A DNA stretch of 64,000 nucleotides from Pseudomonas sp. MUP55. Lineage in GTDB: Bacteria; Pseudomonadota; Gammaproteobacteria; Pseudomonadales; Pseudomonadaceae. How positions within the stretch are numbered: position 1 is the stretch's first letter; each line of letters starts with the position of its first letter. A program made the position numbers and the translations under genes. Of the stretch, positions 63,301-64,000 are shown one piece after another. The notes below the pieces were generated by a model. The model was not told the DNA's origin and did not search any database. It was given only the letters and a program-made list of their open reading frames with translations. The DNA lies in NCBI RefSeq assembly GCF_034043515.1, contig NZ_CP138214.1, positions 186,001-250,000 on the forward strand, given 5' to 3'.

Positions 63301-64000
63301 GCCTCTCTGGCAGCCAGGGCAATATCCAGGGCATGGGCAGCGCCGACTGGGCGTTCGGTAAAGTCGACGGCCTGGGCCGCGTGCAACTCAACGAAGTGCT
63401 CACCTACAAGAGCGACCAGGCCCTGGCCCTCAAGGCCGGCGACCGCATGGCCAGCGCCAAGGGCTTGATCCTCAATGTGGCCAGCCTGGACAACGGCGGC
63501 GAACTGCTCAGCGACGGTGACATCAGCATCACCACTGGCGATATCAACAACAGTGGCCGCGTCTCGGCCCTGCAAACCCTCACCGTCGCCGCGAACAACC
63601 TCAACCAGAACGGCGGCCGCCTGGCGGCAACCAATGCCCGCCTGTCCCTCAACGGCACCCTGGCCAACCTCGGTTTCCTCACCGCCCGCCAGCAACTGGA
63701 TATCGCCGCCGCGCAAATCGACAACCGCGGCACCCTCGGTGCCCAGGGCGCGGTGAACCTCACTGCGGTCAACGGCATCACCAATGCGGCCGATTCGCTG
63801 TTGTTCAGCGGCGGCGACATGACCTTGCGCAGCAATGGCTTCAGCAACAGCTATGGCGACGTCTACAGCAAAGGCGACTTGAGCTTCGCCGCACGGGATG
63901 GCGGGCGTGCCGTGCTGTTCAGCAACCGTTCCGGCACCGTGGAAAGCGAAGGTTCGATCGGCATCAATGCAGGCTTTATCGAAAACGCCAAGGACGAATT
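60303..64000 (+). CDS. Second TpsA/CdiA-like filamentous exoprotein, N-terminal part
   Basis: Open from ATG 60303 to the window edge (1,232 complete codons). The signal peptide and TPS secretion domain are nearly identical to the first TpsA (same NPNL, NPYGI and CSGCGF motifs), ending in VDLNDKVYA against VDLTDKVYA. From about residue 331 the haemagglutinin repeats diverge sharply. The start lacks a strong Shine-Dalgarno (GAGA). There is no tpsB between it and the upstream lipoprotein gene, so it probably uses the TpsB at 45913, recognised through the shared TPS domain. The C-terminal toxin and any immunity gene lie beyond the right edge. Confidence 0.9.
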   Translation, partial: MDVRHFAFLARQPSATLKRRDAFFGLPKRGLALILANALFWQPLLAQADGIVVSAPGTSVGAAGNGVPVVNIATPNGAGLSHNQFQQYNVGPNGVILNNATGAVVNTQLGGYIVGNPNLKGGAASVILNEVNGGSASQLRGYTEVAGQSAKVIVANPYGITCSGCGFINTPNVTLTTGKPIIDPTGQLKSYQVDGGAVTIDGEGLNASNVDRFDIITRSAKINAQINARELNVIAGRNDVDAQTLNTTPRADDGSAKPELAIDSSALGGMYAGAIKLVGTEAGVGVKLDGTLAASGGDIQLDANGRLSMAQAAATGNVKVTAQNVDLNDKVYANGNVQVTSAQDLVNRKSIAAGQRIELNAANVSNPGIIEAGVAADNSRNTTGDLVVNAQTVTTTGNLLASRALAITAAQALTNQDAIIQAKSVDVTSAKLTNQGAKARLFGEQSLAITSPAIVNLGGLIRFGEGQAATLNSASLDNRQGRIEMAGGSLVVTSANLNNSGGQVVANDLTVNAGNLNNQNGVLVGKTATVNASDLDNSLKGLIQADGGALNLNVTNAFNNNQGFAQASTDLNVNAGSLSNNAAGVLSADTGKLTLTAAQQLNNAQGRLQAGQGDIELHAAQLNNQGGVIVGKQLLLDVTGGDIDNRAGRVLGDQLDVRASGLDNRSAGLLAGGAQGVSLLLKGPGQLLNAQGRIQSEGLLQLQGERFDNSAGILLGQTVDVTAQTFNNSNKGALVSDGGDVVLKVSDLLTNVGGQIDAGERSVLVKQLTTLNNDGGTLRGKRVDIAAQHLNNDNGQLLAGAEGVSYSGQDLSNRKGLILSGGAPTVLTTGSLQNQDGTVQGDSLNITAASVDNSNGGLLASLVGDLQLTVQALANRGGKLFGKEQLALSGATLDNSAGGQISGNQLTLTSRDTLTNQGGLIEANQGLTLTGGNLDNSANGQLRALGGASSSLNLSGQVNNQNGTLEFGSQAFSLDAASLNNQSGMLQHAGTGLFHLNTAGLSGSQGNIQGMGSADWAFGKVDGLGRVQLNEVLTYKSDQALALKAGDRMASAKGLILNVASLDNGGELLSDGDISITTGDINNSGRVSALQTLTVAANNLNQNGGRLAATNARLSLNGTLANLGFLTARQQLDIAAAQIDNRGTLGAQGAVNLTAVNGITNAADSLLFSGGDMTLRSNGFSNSYGDVYSKGDLSFAARDGGRAVLFSNRSGTVESEGSIGINAGFIENAKDE

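Noticed and set aside
60258..63716. Minus-strand open frames inside the second tpsA
   Set aside because: Same antisense effect of GC-rich repeats; the plus-strand TPS domain is unmistakable.

Overview
The window is high-GC, densely coded DNA that looks like a fluorescent Pseudomonas (P. fluorescens group, possibly SBW25-like). The evidence is the LapA/LapEBC adhesin system next to pgaABCD, the two REP families (cores GTGGGAGGGGGCTTGC and GAGCGAGCTTGCTCGC), and pseudomonad-type efflux operons. This assignment is from memory of gene content, not from a database search.

Layout. (1) 1-11506, minus strand: the N-terminal 3,835 residues of the giant biofilm adhesin LapA. It has a retention module with LapG-type TAAG sites, then 13 repeats of 100 aa and 11 repeats of about 210 aa; the C-terminus lies beyond the left edge. 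Divergent from it is lapE-lapB-lapC (11846-16754), its type I secretion apparatus. (2) 16975-23131: a TauD/TfdA-type dioxygenase, a LysR regulator, and an EmrB-EmrA-NodT tripartite drug-efflux operon. (3) 23168-24728, minus: a hipBA toxin-antitoxin pair with a palindromic operator. (4) 24948-29848: a DUF3142 protein and an alpha-solenoid periplasmic protein (minus), a GT39-like membrane glycosyltransferase and a DUF2789 protein (plus). (5) 30062-35115: a MarR-controlled AaeXAB-like aromatic-acid efflux operon with its own outer-membrane factor, with every junction overlapping by 4 nt; then a small membrane protein and a YdgA/DUF945 protein. (6) 37871-44189: pgaABCD for poly-N-acetylglucosamine, preceded by a 26-bp palindrome. 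(7) About 44223-45463: an IS110-family element that seems to have split a REP and carries a structured non-coding end resembling a bridge RNA. (8) 45913-58388: a two-partner secretion/contact-dependent inhibition locus: TpsB transporter, 3,497-aa CdiA-like exoprotein with a variable C-terminal toxin, and an overlapping small membrane protein as candidate immunity. Two lipoprotein/membrane genes with premature in-frame stops lie just downstream. (9) 60303-64000: the start of a second TpsA exoprotein. Its first ~330 codons nearly match the first TpsA, but it has no tpsB; the promoter-proximal DNA of the tpsB gene is duplicated in front of it.

Overall theme: much of the window builds the cell surface: a c-di-GMP-regulated adhesin and its secretion system, a matrix polysaccharide, and very large exoproteins for contact with neighbours, separated by export pumps. 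The most promising leads are the CdiA C-terminal toxin with its membrane partner, the tpsB-less second TpsA, the IS110 non-coding RNA candidate inserted in a REP, and the large palindrome before pgaA.
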